A stretch of DNA of 64,000 nucleotides from contig NZ_LZZT01000007.1 of the NCBI RefSeq assembly GCF_014170305.1, positions 1 through 64,000 of the forward strand, read 5' to 3'. The translations under genes were made by a program, and so were the position numbers. The stretch is from Achromobacter sp. UMC71 (lineage in GTDB: Bacteria; Pseudomonadota; Gammaproteobacteria; Burkholderiales; Burkholderiaceae_B). This document shows, one piece after another, positions 34,483 through 43,580 of this stretch. The notes under the pieces were generated by a model, which was not told the DNA's origin, searched no databases, and saw nothing but the letters and a program-made list of their open reading frames with translations. Numbering within the stretch: position 1 is the stretch's first letter; the number at the start of each line of letters is the position of its first letter.

Positions 34483-35763
34483 ATGACCACTCCTGCCCAA
34501 CATTTGGCCGGTGATTCGGCCAGCGCCACGCTTGCAGGCTTGCCTGCCGCCACGGTCGCACCCGTCACTCAGTCCGACGCCGCTGATCCCGGTTCCGTCG
34601 GCCTGGTCGCACCCGTCTATCTCCGTTTCGACGAGCCGCTGTCTCTGCTCAGCGGCCAATCGCTGGCCGCCTATGAACTGGCGGTCGAGACCTACGGCAC
34701 CCTGAACGCCCAGCGCACCAACGCCGTGCTGATCTGCCACGCCCTGAACGCCTCGCACCACGTGGCGGGCCAGGCGGCCGACAGCCCCAGCGACGTGGGC
34801 TGGTGGGACAACATGGTGGGCCCCGGCAAGCCGGTGGACACCAACCTGTTCTTCGTCATCGGCGTCAACAACCTGGGCTCGTGCTTCGGCTCGACCGGCC
34901 CGGCCAGCATCAACCCCGAGACCGGCAAGCCCTGGGGGGCCGCGTTCCCGGTGCTGACGGTGGAAGACTGGGTGCAGGCGCAGGCCCGGGTCGCGGATCA
35001 CTTCGGCATCGAACGTTTCGCGGCCGTCATGGGCGGTTCGCTGGGCGGCATGCAGGCGCTCAGTTGGGCCATTACCTTGCCCGAGCGCGTGGCCAATTGC
35101 GTGGTGATCGCCAGCACGCCGCGCCTGTCGGCGCAGAACATCGGCTTTAACGAAGTGGCGCGGCGCGCCATCATCACCGACCCGGATTTCCACGGCGGCG
35201 ACTACTACGCGCAAGACACCGTGCCGCGCCGCGGCCTGTCGGTGGCGCGCATGATCGGCCACATTACCTACCTGTCCGACGACGACATGGCCGAGAAATT
35301 CGGCCGCGCCCAGCGCGAGCCGGCAGCGGACGGCGCCTACCACTACGGCTATGGCGTCGAGTTCGAGGTCGAGTCCTATCTGCGTTACCAGGGCGAAAAG
35401 TTCACGCGCTACTTCGACGCCAACACCTACCTGCTGATCACCCGCGCGCTGGATTACTTCGACCCCGCCCGCAAGACCGGCGGCGACCTGGCGCGTGCGC
35501 TGGCGCCGGCCAAGTCCGACTTCCTGCTGGTGTCGTTCAGCACCGATTGGCGCTTTCCGCCGGAACGCTCGCGCGAGATCGTGCGGGCCCTGCTGAAGAA
35601 CGCCAGCCCCGTCACCTACGCCGAAATCGACGCGCCGCACGGGCACGACGCCTTCCTCCTGGACGACGCGCGCTACCATGCCGTGGTTCGCGGCTATTAC
35701 GAGCGCATCGCCCGCGAGCTGGGCCTTGCCGACGCCGCTCAGACCGAAGGACGCTCCGCATGA
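34483..35763 (+). CDS. metX: Homoserine O-acyltransferase
   Basis: Activates homoserine by acylation (acetyl or succinyl; not distinguishable here) for methionine synthesis. The alpha/beta hydrolase fold shows [10 protein letters not shown] with nucleophile S186, aspartate in STDWRFPP and histidine in [11 protein letters not shown]. The 426 residues include an N-terminal Ala/Thr/Val-rich extension of about 40 residues before [12 protein letters not shown], without an internal start. GAGG lies before the ATG at 34483. The next gene, metW, overlaps by 4 bp, the usual metXW arrangement. Confidence 0.95.
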   Translation: MTTPAQHLAGDSASATLAGLPAATVAPVTQSDAADPGSVGLVAPVYLRFDEPLSLLSGQSLAAYELAVETYGTLNAQRTNAVLICHALNASHHVAGQAADSPSDVGWWDNMVGPGKPVDTNLFFVIGVNNLGSCFGSTGPASINPETGKPWGAAFPVLTVEDWVQAQARVADHFGIERFAAVMGGSLGGMQALSWAITLPERVANCVVIASTPRLSAQNIGFNEVARRAIITDPDFHGGDYYAQDTVPRRGLSVARMIGHITYLSDDDMAEKFGRAQREPAADGAYHYGYGVEFEVESYLRYQGEKFTRYFDANTYLLITRALDYFDPARKTGGDLARALAPAKSDFLLVSFSTDWRFPPERSREIVRALLKNASPVTYAEIDAPHGHDAFLLDDARYHAVVRGYYERIARELGLADAAQTEGRSA

Positions 35764-36374
35764 ATCCTGTCACTCCCCGGCCCGCCATCCACGCGCTGCG
35801 GCCCGACCTGGCCCGCATCGCCAGCTGGATCGAGCCCGGCAGCCGCGTGCTGGACCTGGGCTGTGGCGACGGCGCGCTGCTGGCGCATCTGCGCGACCAG
35901 CGCCAGGTGCGCGGCGCGGGCGTGGAACTGGACGACACCTGCGTCATCGCCTGCGTGAAGCGCGGCGTGGAAGTCATCCAGCAGAACCTGGAAGACGGCC
36001 TGGCGCTGTTCGACGACAAGCAGTTCGATACCGTGGTGCTGTCGCAGACGCTGCAGTCCATGCACCGCACCGAGCACATTCTGCGCGAAATGGCGCGGGT
36101 GGCGCGCCACGGCGTGGTGTCGTTTCCCAATTTCGGCTACTGGCCGCACGGCTGGGCAATCCTGCGGGGCCGCATGCCGGTGACGGGCCAGATGCCCTAC
36201 CAGTGGTACAACACGCCCAACATCCACCTGTGCACGCTGCGCGACTTCGAACAGCTGGCCGACGAGCTGGGCCTGCGCATCCTGGAACGCGCGACCTTCA
36301 ACGAAGGGCGCGAGATCAAGACCTTCCCCAGCTGGCGCAGCACCCTGGCGGTGTATCGCTTCGCTTCGCCCTGA
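35760..36374 (+). CDS. metW: Methionine biosynthesis protein MetW
   Basis: 204-residue class I SAM-dependent methyltransferase fold that works with MetX; in some bacteria it is required for MetX activity. Motif I reads [15 protein letters not shown]. The MetW signature includes [18 protein letters not shown] and the C-terminal [15 protein letters not shown]. Its start codon overlaps the metX stop (ATGA), so the two proteins are probably made in linked amounts. Confidence 0.95.
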   Translation: MNPVTPRPAIHALRPDLARIASWIEPGSRVLDLGCGDGALLAHLRDQRQVRGAGVELDDTCVIACVKRGVEVIQQNLEDGLALFDDKQFDTVVLSQTLQSMHRTEHILREMARVARHGVVSFPNFGYWPHGWAILRGRMPVTGQMPYQWYNTPNIHLCTLRDFEQLADELGLRILERATFNEGREIKTFPSWRSTLAVYRFASP

Positions 36375-36477
36375 CAATCTGCAACGCGGGCTGACGGCCC
36401 GGACGATCCGCGCCTAAAATGCCGCAAGCCTGCGGCGCGCACCCCTGCGCCGCGCCGGCCCGTTCCAGGAGACCGTC

Positions 36478-37725
36478 ATTACCGCTGTATCCAACGTCTA
36501 CACCAGCCCCCGCGTTGCGCCCCTGCTGGTCCTGGGGTTCGCCAGTGGATTGCCGCTGGCCCTGACCAGCGGCACCCTGCAGGCCTGGGCCACCGTGGCG
36601 GGCGTGCCGCTGCAGCAGATCGGTTTCCTGACCCTGGTAGGCACCGCCTACACCCTGAAATTCCTGTGGGCCCCGCTGGTGGACCGCTACGTGCCGCCCT
36701 TGCTGGGCCGGCGCCGCGGCTGGATGCTGGTCACGCAGATCCTGCTGGGCCTGGCCATCATGGTCATGGGCACGCTGTCGCCGTCATCGGCCTTGCAGAC
36801 GCTGGCGCTGCTGGCGGTGCTGGTGGCTTTCCTTTCCGCCACGCAGGACATTGCTTTCGATGCCTATTGCACCGACGTGCTGCGCAAGGAAGAGCGCGGC
36901 GCCGGGGCGGCCATCAAGGTCATGGGCTACCGGCTGGCCATGATTGTCTCGGGTGGCCTGGCGCTGATCCTGGCCGACAAGTGGATCGGCTGGGGCAATA
37001 CCTATGTGGTGATGGGCGGCCTGATGCTGCTGTGCGCGCTGGCCACCTTGTGGGCGCCTGAACCCGAACGCCTGACGCAGCCTCCGCGCAGCCTCGGCGA
37101 GGCCGTGGCGGCGCCGCTGCGCGAATTCTTCACCCGCCGCGGCGCCTTGCTGGTGCTGCTGCTGATCGTGCTGTACAAGCTGGGCGACGCCTTTGCCGGG
37201 GCGCTGTCCACTACCTTCCTGATCCGCGGCGCGGGCTATACGCCCACCGAGGTCGGCGCCGTGAACAAGGTCATGGGCATGGCGGCCACCATCGTCGGCG
37301 CGCTGGCCGGGGGCTTCATCATGTCGCGCTGGACCCTGTACCGGTCGCTGATGGTGTTCGGCGTGCTGCAGGCGGTGTCCAACCTGGGCTATTGGCTCAT
37401 TGCCGTCAGCCCCAAGAGCATCTGGCTGATGGGCAGCGCCGTCGGCCTGGAAAACCTGTGCGGGGGACTGGGCACGGCGTCGTTCGTCGGCCTGCTGATG
37501 GCGTTGTGCCGCCAGCGCTTCTCGGCCACGCAGTTCGCATTGCTGTCCGCGCTGTCGGCCGTGGGCCGCACCTATCTGGCCGGACCGCTGACGCCACCGC
37601 TGGTCGAACACCTGGGCTGGCCCGGGTTCTTCCTGGTGACGGTCGTCATTGCGCTGCCCGGCCTGGTGCTGTTGTGGCTGCTGCGCAGCCGCATCGAGGC
37701 CATGATGCAGGACGGCGATAGCTGA
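36478..37725 (+). CDS. AmpG-like MFS permease with an apparent ATT start
   Basis: Inner-membrane transporter of 415 residues with twelve helices, resembling AmpG muropeptide permeases (LVLGFASGLPLALTSGTLQAW near the start; FLWAPLVDRY and ATQDIAFDAY motifs in helices 2-4). No ATG, GTG or TTG occurs in frame between the TAA at 36415 and a TTG at 36550, and the TTG would remove half of helix 1. An ATT at 36478 has a perfect AGGAG (36467-36471) at 6 nt and restores the full N-terminus. It is therefore probably translated from ATT, or a former ATG has mutated. It is convergent with the usp gene. Confidence 0.85.
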   Translation: MTAVSNVYTSPRVAPLLVLGFASGLPLALTSGTLQAWATVAGVPLQQIGFLTLVGTAYTLKFLWAPLVDRYVPPLLGRRRGWMLVTQILLGLAIMVMGTLSPSSALQTLALLAVLVAFLSATQDIAFDAYCTDVLRKEERGAGAAIKVMGYRLAMIVSGGLALILADKWIGWGNTYVVMGGLMLLCALATLWAPEPERLTQPPRSLGEAVAAPLREFFTRRGALLVLLLIVLYKLGDAFAGALSTTFLIRGAGYTPTEVGAVNKVMGMAATIVGALAGGFIMSRWTLYRSLMVFGVLQAVSNLGYWLIAVSPKSIWLMGSAVGLENLCGGLGTASFVGLLMALCRQRFSATQFALLSALSAVGRTYLAGPLTPPLVEHLGWPGFFLVTVVIALPGLVLLWLLRSRIEAMMQDGDS

Positions 37726-37789
37726 GGCCGTGGGGCCGGCGGCAAGCCCCTTCCCCTTGACCGGCCCGGCCCCGCCAGCCGCGCCGAGC

Positions 37790-38659
37790 CTATTCCTCGC
37801 CGGTCAACCGCACGATCAGCACGTCGCTGGGCAGGGCTTCCAGCAGCCGCTCGGCCACGCTGCCGATGGCCGTGCGCAGCAAGCCGGTGCGGCCGTGGGT
37901 GCCCGTCACCACCAGATCGGGCCGGTGGTTGAACGAATACTCCGACAGCACCGTCTCCGGCTGGCCGCATTCCAGCACCACCTTGGGCGCCGCCACGTCC
38001 GCCAGCGCCGGGGTTTCGGCGATGAATTCGCGCGCGCTCTGCTCGGCCGCCTTGTAGAAGCTGCGCGTTACGGCGTCGTCCGGCACGTTTTTGCCCTGGA
38101 AAGGCACGTCGTAGGCATGAAACAGCGTCAGGTCGGCGCCAGGCACCAGTTGCAGCGCGGCGTGCAGCGCCTGGCGAGAGCCCGGCGAGAAGTCGGTGGC
38201 GACCAGCAGGTTGCGGTAAGGCTTGCGCGGCCGTGTCTTGACCACCAGCACGGGCTGGCGGGCCTGGCGCGCCAGCTTTTCCACGGTGGTGCCCAGTAGC
38301 AGCCGGCCCAGCGTTTCGTCGCGGGCGGTGCCGGTGACAATCAACGAGCAGCCGAAGCTGTCGGCGGTTTCGGTGATGCGCAGCAGCGGATCGCCGCTGG
38401 CCACCACCACTTCGGTGGGAATCTCGGCGTTCGCCAGATCCTCGGCCAGCTCGCGCTCGGCCAGGGCCTTGTGGTCGGTGGACAGCCTGCGCCATACCGG
38501 CGTGGTCAGCCGCGCCGTCACCGCATGGCTTTCCATGACGTGCAGCACCACCAGCTTGGTGTTCAATTCCTTGGCCAGTTGCAGCGCCCGGTCCAGTGCG
38601 CGGTCGCCCCGCGCGCTCAAGTCGGTGGCCAGAAGGATGGGACCTGGTTGTTCAGACAT
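37790..38659 (-). CDS. Universal stress protein with two Usp domains
   Basis: 289 residues made of two tandem UspA-like domains (about 1-140 and 145-289). The first begins GPILLATDLSARGDRALDRAL, the second YRNLLVATDFSPGSRQALHAAL. The second keeps the ATP-binding G-x2-G-x9-G-S pattern (GTHGRTGLLRTAIGSVAERLL), the first a version GTARDETLGRLLLGTTVEKL with fewer matches. GGGAGAAAG precedes the ATG at 38659. The gene is divergent from the TRIC-family gene; function in stress survival is inferred from the family. Confidence 0.93.
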   Translation of the reverse strand: MSEQPGPILLATDLSARGDRALDRALQLAKELNTKLVVLHVMESHAVTARLTTPVWRRLSTDHKALAERELAEDLANAEIPTEVVVASGDPLLRITETADSFGCSLIVTGTARDETLGRLLLGTTVEKLARQARQPVLVVKTRPRKPYRNLLVATDFSPGSRQALHAALQLVPGADLTLFHAYDVPFQGKNVPDDAVTRSFYKAAEQSAREFIAETPALADVAAPKVVLECGQPETVLSEYSFNHRPDLVVTGTHGRTGLLRTAIGSVAERLLEALPSDVLIVRLTGEE

Positions 38660-38907
38660 CGCTTTCTCCCGAGGTGGGCCTGGCCGGGGGCTCCCGCTCG
38701 CCGTCCGGTTCGGCCGGTATCGCCCTTGCGGGCACACCCCCATTGTCCGGCCGCGGCGCGGCAAGGGGTTTGACCGATATCAACCGCGCTTCCAGCGTAA
38801 GGGATGGCGGGGGACGGCCGCAACGGCGTCGCGCCGTGTCAATACAATGGGGCCTGCCCGGCCCCTGCCGCGCGCCAGGGCGGCAACGCCTCTTTTTCTT
38901 CCGATCC

Positions 38908-39546
38908 ATGTTCTCCGACATTTCTCCCGCCCTGCTGCACACGCTCTATCTGGTCGCCATCGTGGCCGAAGCCATGACCGCGGCGCTTTCCGCCGGCCGG
39001 CGCGACATGGACTGGATGGGCGTCTGCATCATCGCGTGCGTCACCGCGCTGGGTGGCGGTTCGCTGCGCGATGTGCTGCTGGGGCATTACCCGCTGACCT
39101 GGGTGATCCATCCCGAATATCTGTGGATGACGGCGGGCGCGGCGCTTTTGACCGCCCTGATCGCGCCGGTCATGCGGCGCCTGCGCAGCCTGTTCCTGCT
39201 GGCCGACGCCCTGGGGCTGGTGGCCTTCACGGTGATCGGCTGCCAGGTGGCGCAGCTGATGCAGCTGCCGATCACCGTGGTGCTGATCAGCGGCATGATC
39301 ACCGGCTGCGCCGGCGGGGTGCTGCGCGACGTGCTTTGCAACGAGGTGCCGCTGCTGTTCCGCAAGGAACTCTACGCGAGCGTGTCGGCGGTGACCGGAG
39401 CGCTGTATCTGGGTTCACAGGCCCTGGGGCTGTCGGCCAATGCGGCCGTGCCGATCGCGCTGGCGGCCGGCCTGGCGCTGCGTTTGCTGGCGCTGCGCTT
39501 TAACTGGCAGATGCCCAAGTTTGTCTACCGCGACGATTGGGATTGA
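38908..39546 (+). CDS. TRIC-family (UPF0126, YicG-like) membrane protein
   Basis: 212 residues with seven predicted helices in two repeats. Each repeat has the family's glycine-rich kink followed by RDVL: LGGGSLRDVLLG and CAGGVLRDVLCNEVPLLF. Prokaryotic TRIC proteins are trimeric monovalent-cation channels; glycine transport has also been reported for some relatives. The ribosome-binding site is weak. It has no operon partner; an 8-G tract and a GntR gene follow. Confidence 0.9.
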   Translation: MFSDISPALLHTLYLVAIVAEAMTAALSAGRRDMDWMGVCIIACVTALGGGSLRDVLLGHYPLTWVIHPEYLWMTAGAALLTALIAPVMRRLRSLFLLADALGLVAFTVIGCQVAQLMQLPITVVLISGMITGCAGGVLRDVLCNEVPLLFRKELYASVSAVTGALYLGSQALGLSANAAVPIALAAGLALRLLALRFNWQMPKFVYRDDWD

Positions 39547-39612
39547 CGCCTGCCGGGCTGGCGCGTGAATCGGCGGATGCCCGTGTCGGCCCCCGCGCCG
39601 GCTGCCCTTGAC

Positions 39613-39620
39613 GGGGGGGG
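39613..39620. repeat. Homopolymeric tract of eight G
   Basis: Eight consecutive G between the TRIC gene and the GntR regulator. It lies 104 bases before the chosen TTG start and inside an in-frame upstream extension beginning with ATG at 39565. Tracts of this kind can slip during replication; whether this one varies is unknown. Confidence 0.6.
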
Positions 39621-39723
39621 CGCCCTCGAACTGCTGCAACAATTTTCTTATTTGTGTTTCAATAGATTTCTAGTATCTTCTCGGTGTCGCAACACTTGCA
39701 TCACGCAGTACAAGGGGAGCCGA

Positions 39724-40425
39724 TTGGACGTCAAAGCGCCCGCCACGATTCCGTATTTCCTACAGGAACAGATTCGTGAGTTGATAGTGGATGGCACTAT
39801 CAGGCCCGGGCAGCCGTTGCGGGAACAAGAACTGGAGCAGCGTTTCGGCACCAGCCGCAGTCCCATCCGGGAAGCGCTGCGTCTGCTGGAACTGAGCGGC
39901 CTGGTTACGCATGTCCAGCGCAAAGGTTTCAGGGCCACCCTGTATTCGGAAACCCAGATCCGCCACCTGTACAAGCTACGCGCGGAGCTGGAGGCCTACT
40001 GTATCCGCCAGGTCGCCGAGATGGACGACGTGTCGCCGCTGGTGGCCGAATTGCGCATCTACGACGAAGCCATCGCCGCGGCCATGGCCAAGCGCGACGT
40101 GCGCGCCTATATCGCGGCGCTGCGCGAGTTCTACCTGGCTGGCGCCCGCTTCACGGGCAATGCGCCGCTGGCGGGCGTGCTGACCAAGCTGTATGAACAG
40201 GTCGAGCCGCTGCGTTATTTGCTGGCCAAGCAGACGATGGATTCGAACAATCTGCAGACCTACACCCAGGGCATCACGCAGGCCTTGGCCAGCCGTGATT
40301 TCGACCGCGCGGCCGAGCTGACCCGGGGTTACGTGCTGGATGTGCTGCCGGGCATCCTGCGGGCCTATCACGAGGCTTCGCTGCAGGACGCCGAAGAGTC
40401 CGCGCCGCGTTACGGCCGCGCTTGA
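39724..40425 (+). CDS. GntR-family (FCD) transcriptional regulator
   Basis: 233 residues from a TTG at 39724, which has AGGGGAG (39713-39719) just upstream. An ATG at 39565 in the same frame would add 53 residues that do not look like the family. The winged helix ends in FGTSRSPIREALRLLELSGLV; the FCD domain follows (LYKLRAELEAYCIRQVAEM). The FCD part lacks the usual triple-histidine pattern (no H in the REFYLAGARFTGNAPLA region), so it may not bind metal. It is convergent with pxpA and could control the pxp operon, which is not shown. Confidence 0.85.
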   Translation: MDVKAPATIPYFLQEQIRELIVDGTIRPGQPLREQELEQRFGTSRSPIREALRLLELSGLVTHVQRKGFRATLYSETQIRHLYKLRAELEAYCIRQVAEMDDVSPLVAELRIYDEAIAAAMAKRDVRAYIAALREFYLAGARFTGNAPLAGVLTKLYEQVEPLRYLLAKQTMDSNNLQTYTQGITQALASRDFDRAAELTRGYVLDVLPGILRAYHEASLQDAEESAPRYGRA

Positions 40426-40485
40426 CGCCGCATTCAGGGCCGCGCAGCAGCCCTTTGCGACCGGCCCATCACGAGTGACGGACCT

Positions 40486-41253
40486 TCAGCGCGCCTGCGG
40501 CGTGCGCACCGCGATGCCGGCCTGTTGCAGCGCATCGCGGATGGCGCGGGCGAACACCAGCGCATTGGGCTGGTCGCCGTGGATACAGAGCGTGTCGGCT
40601 TGCACCGGCACGTCCTTGCCGTCCACCGAACGCACCTTGCCCTCCTGGGCCATGCGCAGCACTTGCGCGACGGCCTGGTCCACGTCTTCGATCATGGCGC
40701 CGGCGCGGGTGCGCGGGGTAAGCGAGCCGTCGTCCTGGTAGGAGCGGTCGGCGAAGACTTCGCTGGCCACGGCCAGGCCGATGGCGCGCGCGGCATCGAT
40801 CAGCTTGCTGCCTGCCAACCCGTACAGCACGAGCGAAGCATCCACATCTTTCACTGCCTGGCAGATGGCGCGGGCCAGGCCTTCGTCCTTGGCGGCCATG
40901 TTGTACAGCGCGCCGTGGGCCTTGACGTGATGCAGCCGCGCGCCTTGCGAGGCCGCCACGCCGGCCAGCGCGCCAATCTGGTAGACGACGATGTCGTAGG
41001 CCTCATCCGGCGTGGTCGGGATCGCGCGGCGGCCAAAGCCGGCCAGGTCCTGCAGGCTGGGATGCGCGCCCAGCGCCACGCCCTGGGCCAGCGCGGCGGC
41101 CACGGTCTGGCGCATCGTGGCGGGGTCGCCGCCATGAAAGCCGCAGGCGATGTTGGCCGAGCTGACGAACGCCAGCACCGCGGCGTCATTGCCCATGGTC
41201 CAGGCGCCGTAGCTTTCGCCCATGTCGCAGTTCAGGTCGATGCTCTTGCTCAT
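40486..41253 (-). CDS. pxpA: 5-oxoprolinase subunit A (LamB/YcsF family)
   Basis: 255-residue subunit of the ATP-dependent 5-oxoprolinase PxpABC, which opens the pyroglutamate ring. The N-terminus DLNCDMGESYGAWTMGND and SANIACGFHGGDPATM are diagnostic, as are HHVKAHGALYN and SEVFADRSY. Last of three pxp genes on this strand: the start lies one base after the pxpC stop, so translation is probably coupled. Confidence 0.95.
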   Translation of the reverse strand: MSKSIDLNCDMGESYGAWTMGNDAAVLAFVSSANIACGFHGGDPATMRQTVAAALAQGVALGAHPSLQDLAGFGRRAIPTTPDEAYDIVVYQIGALAGVAASQGARLHHVKAHGALYNMAAKDEGLARAICQAVKDVDASLVLYGLAGSKLIDAARAIGLAVASEVFADRSYQDDGSLTPRTRAGAMIEDVDQAVAQVLRMAQEGKVRSVDGKDVPVQADTLCIHGDQPNALVFARAIRDALQQAGIAVRTPQAR

Positions 41254-41254
41254 G

Positions 41255-42253
41255 TCAGTGTCCTTGTGCCAGCAGCGCGCGCAGCGGCGCCAGCGCGTCC
41301 AGCAATTGCGTGAAGGCGCGTTCGCGCTCGCCATCCAGGCGCTGCGCGTCGTCCAGTTCGATGCGCGCAAAGCGCAGCGTGTGGCCGGGGGCGTATTGGG
41401 CAAGCAGCGGCAGGTCGACGGTGGCGATCTGCGCGATCTTGGGGTAGCCGCCGGTGGTCTGCCGGTCGGCCATGAGAATGATGGCTTCGCCGCCGGACGG
41501 CACCTGCACGGTGCCGAAGCTGGCGGCTTCCGACAACATCTGGCGGGGCTTGCTCATGGATAGGGCCGGGCCTTGCAGGCGATAACCCATGCGGTCCGAT
41601 TGCGGGCTGATGCGGAATTCCGAGCCGCCGAACGCGTGGCGCGTGGCTTCGGAGAATTCTTCCCACTGCATGCCGGGCAGGAAGCGGATGGCGTCGCGCT
41701 GCTTGTTGCCCAACGCGCCGGGCAGATAGATGCGGATGTCCCACAGCGCTTTCTGAAGGGCATCCAGGTCTTGGTTACCCAGCGCCTGGCGCAGGCCGAT
41801 CTGGTCGCCCTTGGCCAGCGCACGGCCCTCGAAGCCGCCGAAGCCGCTGCGCAGGTAGGTGGTTTCGCTGCCCATCACGGGCGTCAGCGCAAAACCGCCG
41901 TGCACGGCCAGGTAGCCGCGCACGCCGCTGGCGGGCCGTCCGCCGAATGCAAGGGCGTCGCCGCCGCGTGCCACCAGCGGGCGGTGCAGGGGGATGTCCT
42001 GGCCGTTGAGCGTGGCGCCCAGGTCGGCGCCCGCCAGCGCAAAGCAGGCCGGCGCGTCAAAGCGCAGGGTGGGGCCGGTCAGGGTCATTTCCAGCGTGGC
42101 GGGATCACCGGTATTGCCGGCCAGCGCGTTGGCCAGGCGGTGGGCGCGTTCATCCATCGCACCGGCCGCCGGGATGCCCTGGTGCTGGTAGCCTTCGCGG
42201 CCGCGGTTCTGGAAACTGGACAGCATGCCCGGCTTGATGACGGTGACGCTCAC
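41255..42253 (-). CDS. pxpC: 5-oxoprolinase subunit C (biotin-dependent carboxyltransferase-like, KipA type)
   Basis: 332 residues. The PxpC/KipA opening IKPGMLSSFQNRGREGYQHQG and the later PLLAQYAPGHTLRFARI are typical of the AHS2 domain family. It starts at a GTG (42253) overlapping the pxpB stop by 4 bp. With PxpA and PxpB it forms the oxoprolinase complex; the older KipA name refers to histidine-kinase inhibition in Bacillus and is not implied here. Confidence 0.95.
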   Translation of the reverse strand: MSVTVIKPGMLSSFQNRGREGYQHQGIPAAGAMDERAHRLANALAGNTGDPATLEMTLTGPTLRFDAPACFALAGADLGATLNGQDIPLHRPLVARGGDALAFGGRPASGVRGYLAVHGGFALTPVMGSETTYLRSGFGGFEGRALAKGDQIGLRQALGNQDLDALQKALWDIRIYLPGALGNKQRDAIRFLPGMQWEEFSEATRHAFGGSEFRISPQSDRMGYRLQGPALSMSKPRQMLSEAASFGTVQVPSGGEAIILMADRQTTGGYPKIAQIATVDLPLLAQYAPGHTLRFARIELDDAQRLDGERERAFTQLLDALAPLRALLAQGH

Positions 42254-42990
42254 GGCCGGGCCTCGCGCAGACGGTCGAATTCTTCGGGGGTGATCGGCAC
42301 GAAGCGGACCGAGTCGCCCGGCTGCAGCAGCGCGGCGGGTTCGCGCAAGGGGTCGAACATGGTCAGGGGCGTGGTGCCGATGATGTGCCAGCCGCCCGGC
42401 AACCGGTTCGGGTAGATCACGGTCTGGCGGTTGGCGACGGCCACGGCGCCCGGCGGCACGGCGGTGCGCGGCGACGCGCGGCGCGGCAGGTTGAGTTTTT
42501 CGTCGTGCACGCCCAGGTAGGCGTGGCCGGGCGCAAAACCCAGCATGAACACCATGCTGCGCGGCTGGCTGTGCAGCGCGATCACGCCGTCGGGCGTCAG
42601 GCCCGCGGCGGCGGCCACTTCGATCAGGTCGGGGCCGTGTTCGCCGCCATAGCAGACGGGCACGTCGACTTCGCGGCCGCCCGCGGCGTCGGCGGCAACG
42701 CCTTGGGCGAGCAGTGCTTCAATGCGTTCGGCCAGGCTGGCGTAGGTGGGGCCATTGCCCAGGCCGTCGGGGCGGTAATGAACCGCCACCGCCACGAACG
42801 AGGGCACCACGTCGGTCACGCCCGGCAGGCTGGCGTCGCGCAGCTTGCGCGCCGCCGCCAGACAGGTGCGTCCGATCGAGGCGTCGATCTGGTCGCCAAA
42901 AGAGACGATGAGGCAGCGGTCACCCTGGGGCAGGATGCGCCAGGAAGTTTCGGCCGGAGAAGGTGGGGCTGATATTGCGTTCAACGGCAC
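42250..42990 (-). CDS. pxpB: 5-oxoprolinase subunit B (KipI type)
   Basis: 246 residues of the AHS1/KipI family. Recognisable parts are GDRCLIVSFGD near the N-terminus, CYGGEHGPDLIEVA in the middle, and MLGFAPGHAYLG, which is diagnostic. The start is a GTG at 42990. The upstream VOC gene ends 18 bases before it, so the four genes VOC-pxpB-pxpC-pxpA form one transcript. Confidence 0.94.
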   Translation of the reverse strand: MPLNAISAPPSPAETSWRILPQGDRCLIVSFGDQIDASIGRTCLAAARKLRDASLPGVTDVVPSFVAVAVHYRPDGLGNGPTYASLAERIEALLAQGVAADAAGGREVDVPVCYGGEHGPDLIEVAAAAGLTPDGVIALHSQPRSMVFMLGFAPGHAYLGVHDEKLNLPRRASPRTAVPPGAVAVANRQTVIYPNRLPGGWHIIGTTPLTMFDPLREPAALLQPGDSVRFVPITPEEFDRLREARP

Positions 42991-43008
42991 GAAACCTGTA
43001 TAGACGGA

Positions 43009-43440
43009 TTACTTGGCGAACAACGAATCCATGTTCTTGAACGCTTTGAATTCCAGCGCATTGCCCGACGGATCCAGGAAGAACATGGTGGCCTGTTCGC
43101 CGACTTCGCCCTTGAAGCGGATGTAGGGCTCGATGACGAACTCGGTGCCGGCATCGGTCAGGCGCTTGGCCATGGCTTCCCATTGTTCCATGGAAAGCAC
43201 CGCGCCGAAATGGCGCACGGGCACATTATGCGAATCGACGGCGCTGGTGGCCTTGTGGCCGCACTCGCTGGGCGCCAGGTGGGCGACGATCTGGTGGCCG
43301 TAGAAATTGAAGTCGATCCATTCGGGCGAGCTGCGGCCCTCGGGACAGCCCAGCTTTTCGCCGTAGAAGGCGCGGGCTTCGGCCAGGTCGCGGACCGGGA
43401 AGGCCAGGTGGAACGGCGGCAAGTTGGTTTGAGCGGTCAT
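43009..43440 (-). CDS. VOC (glyoxalase/dioxygenase-fold) protein
   Basis: 143 residues of the vicinal-oxygen-chelate superfamily with two beta-alpha-beta-beta-beta modules. It opens [22 protein letters not shown], with H11 a likely metal ligand, and closes [17 protein letters not shown], whose glutamate is another. A central [14 protein letters not shown] supplies a third. It is first in the pxp operon, divergent from a LysR gene; a role in removing a reactive product or in a related lactam pathway is possible but not shown. Confidence 0.9.
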   Translation of the reverse strand: MTAQTNLPPFHLAFPVRDLAEARAFYGEKLGCPEGRSSPEWIDFNFYGHQIVAHLAPSECGHKATSAVDSHNVPVRHFGAVLSMEQWEAMAKRLTDAGTEFVIEPYIRFKGEVGEQATMFFLDPSGNALEFKAFKNMDSLFAK

Positions 43441-43580
43441 GAAAAGCTCCGGATAAGGCGGAAAAGGTAAATCAGAATGCGGACCGTCACCATCGGGTCT
43501 TGTCCTGACTGCTAGTTTATGAATTGTTTTTTTGATTGAAAAACGATATTTTTTGTGTCTTAGGCCAAAAATTATTGATC

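Noticed and set aside
36550..36552. TTG as the start of the AmpG-like permease
   Set aside because: No ribosome-binding site, and it would cut the first transmembrane helix; ATT at 36478 fits better.
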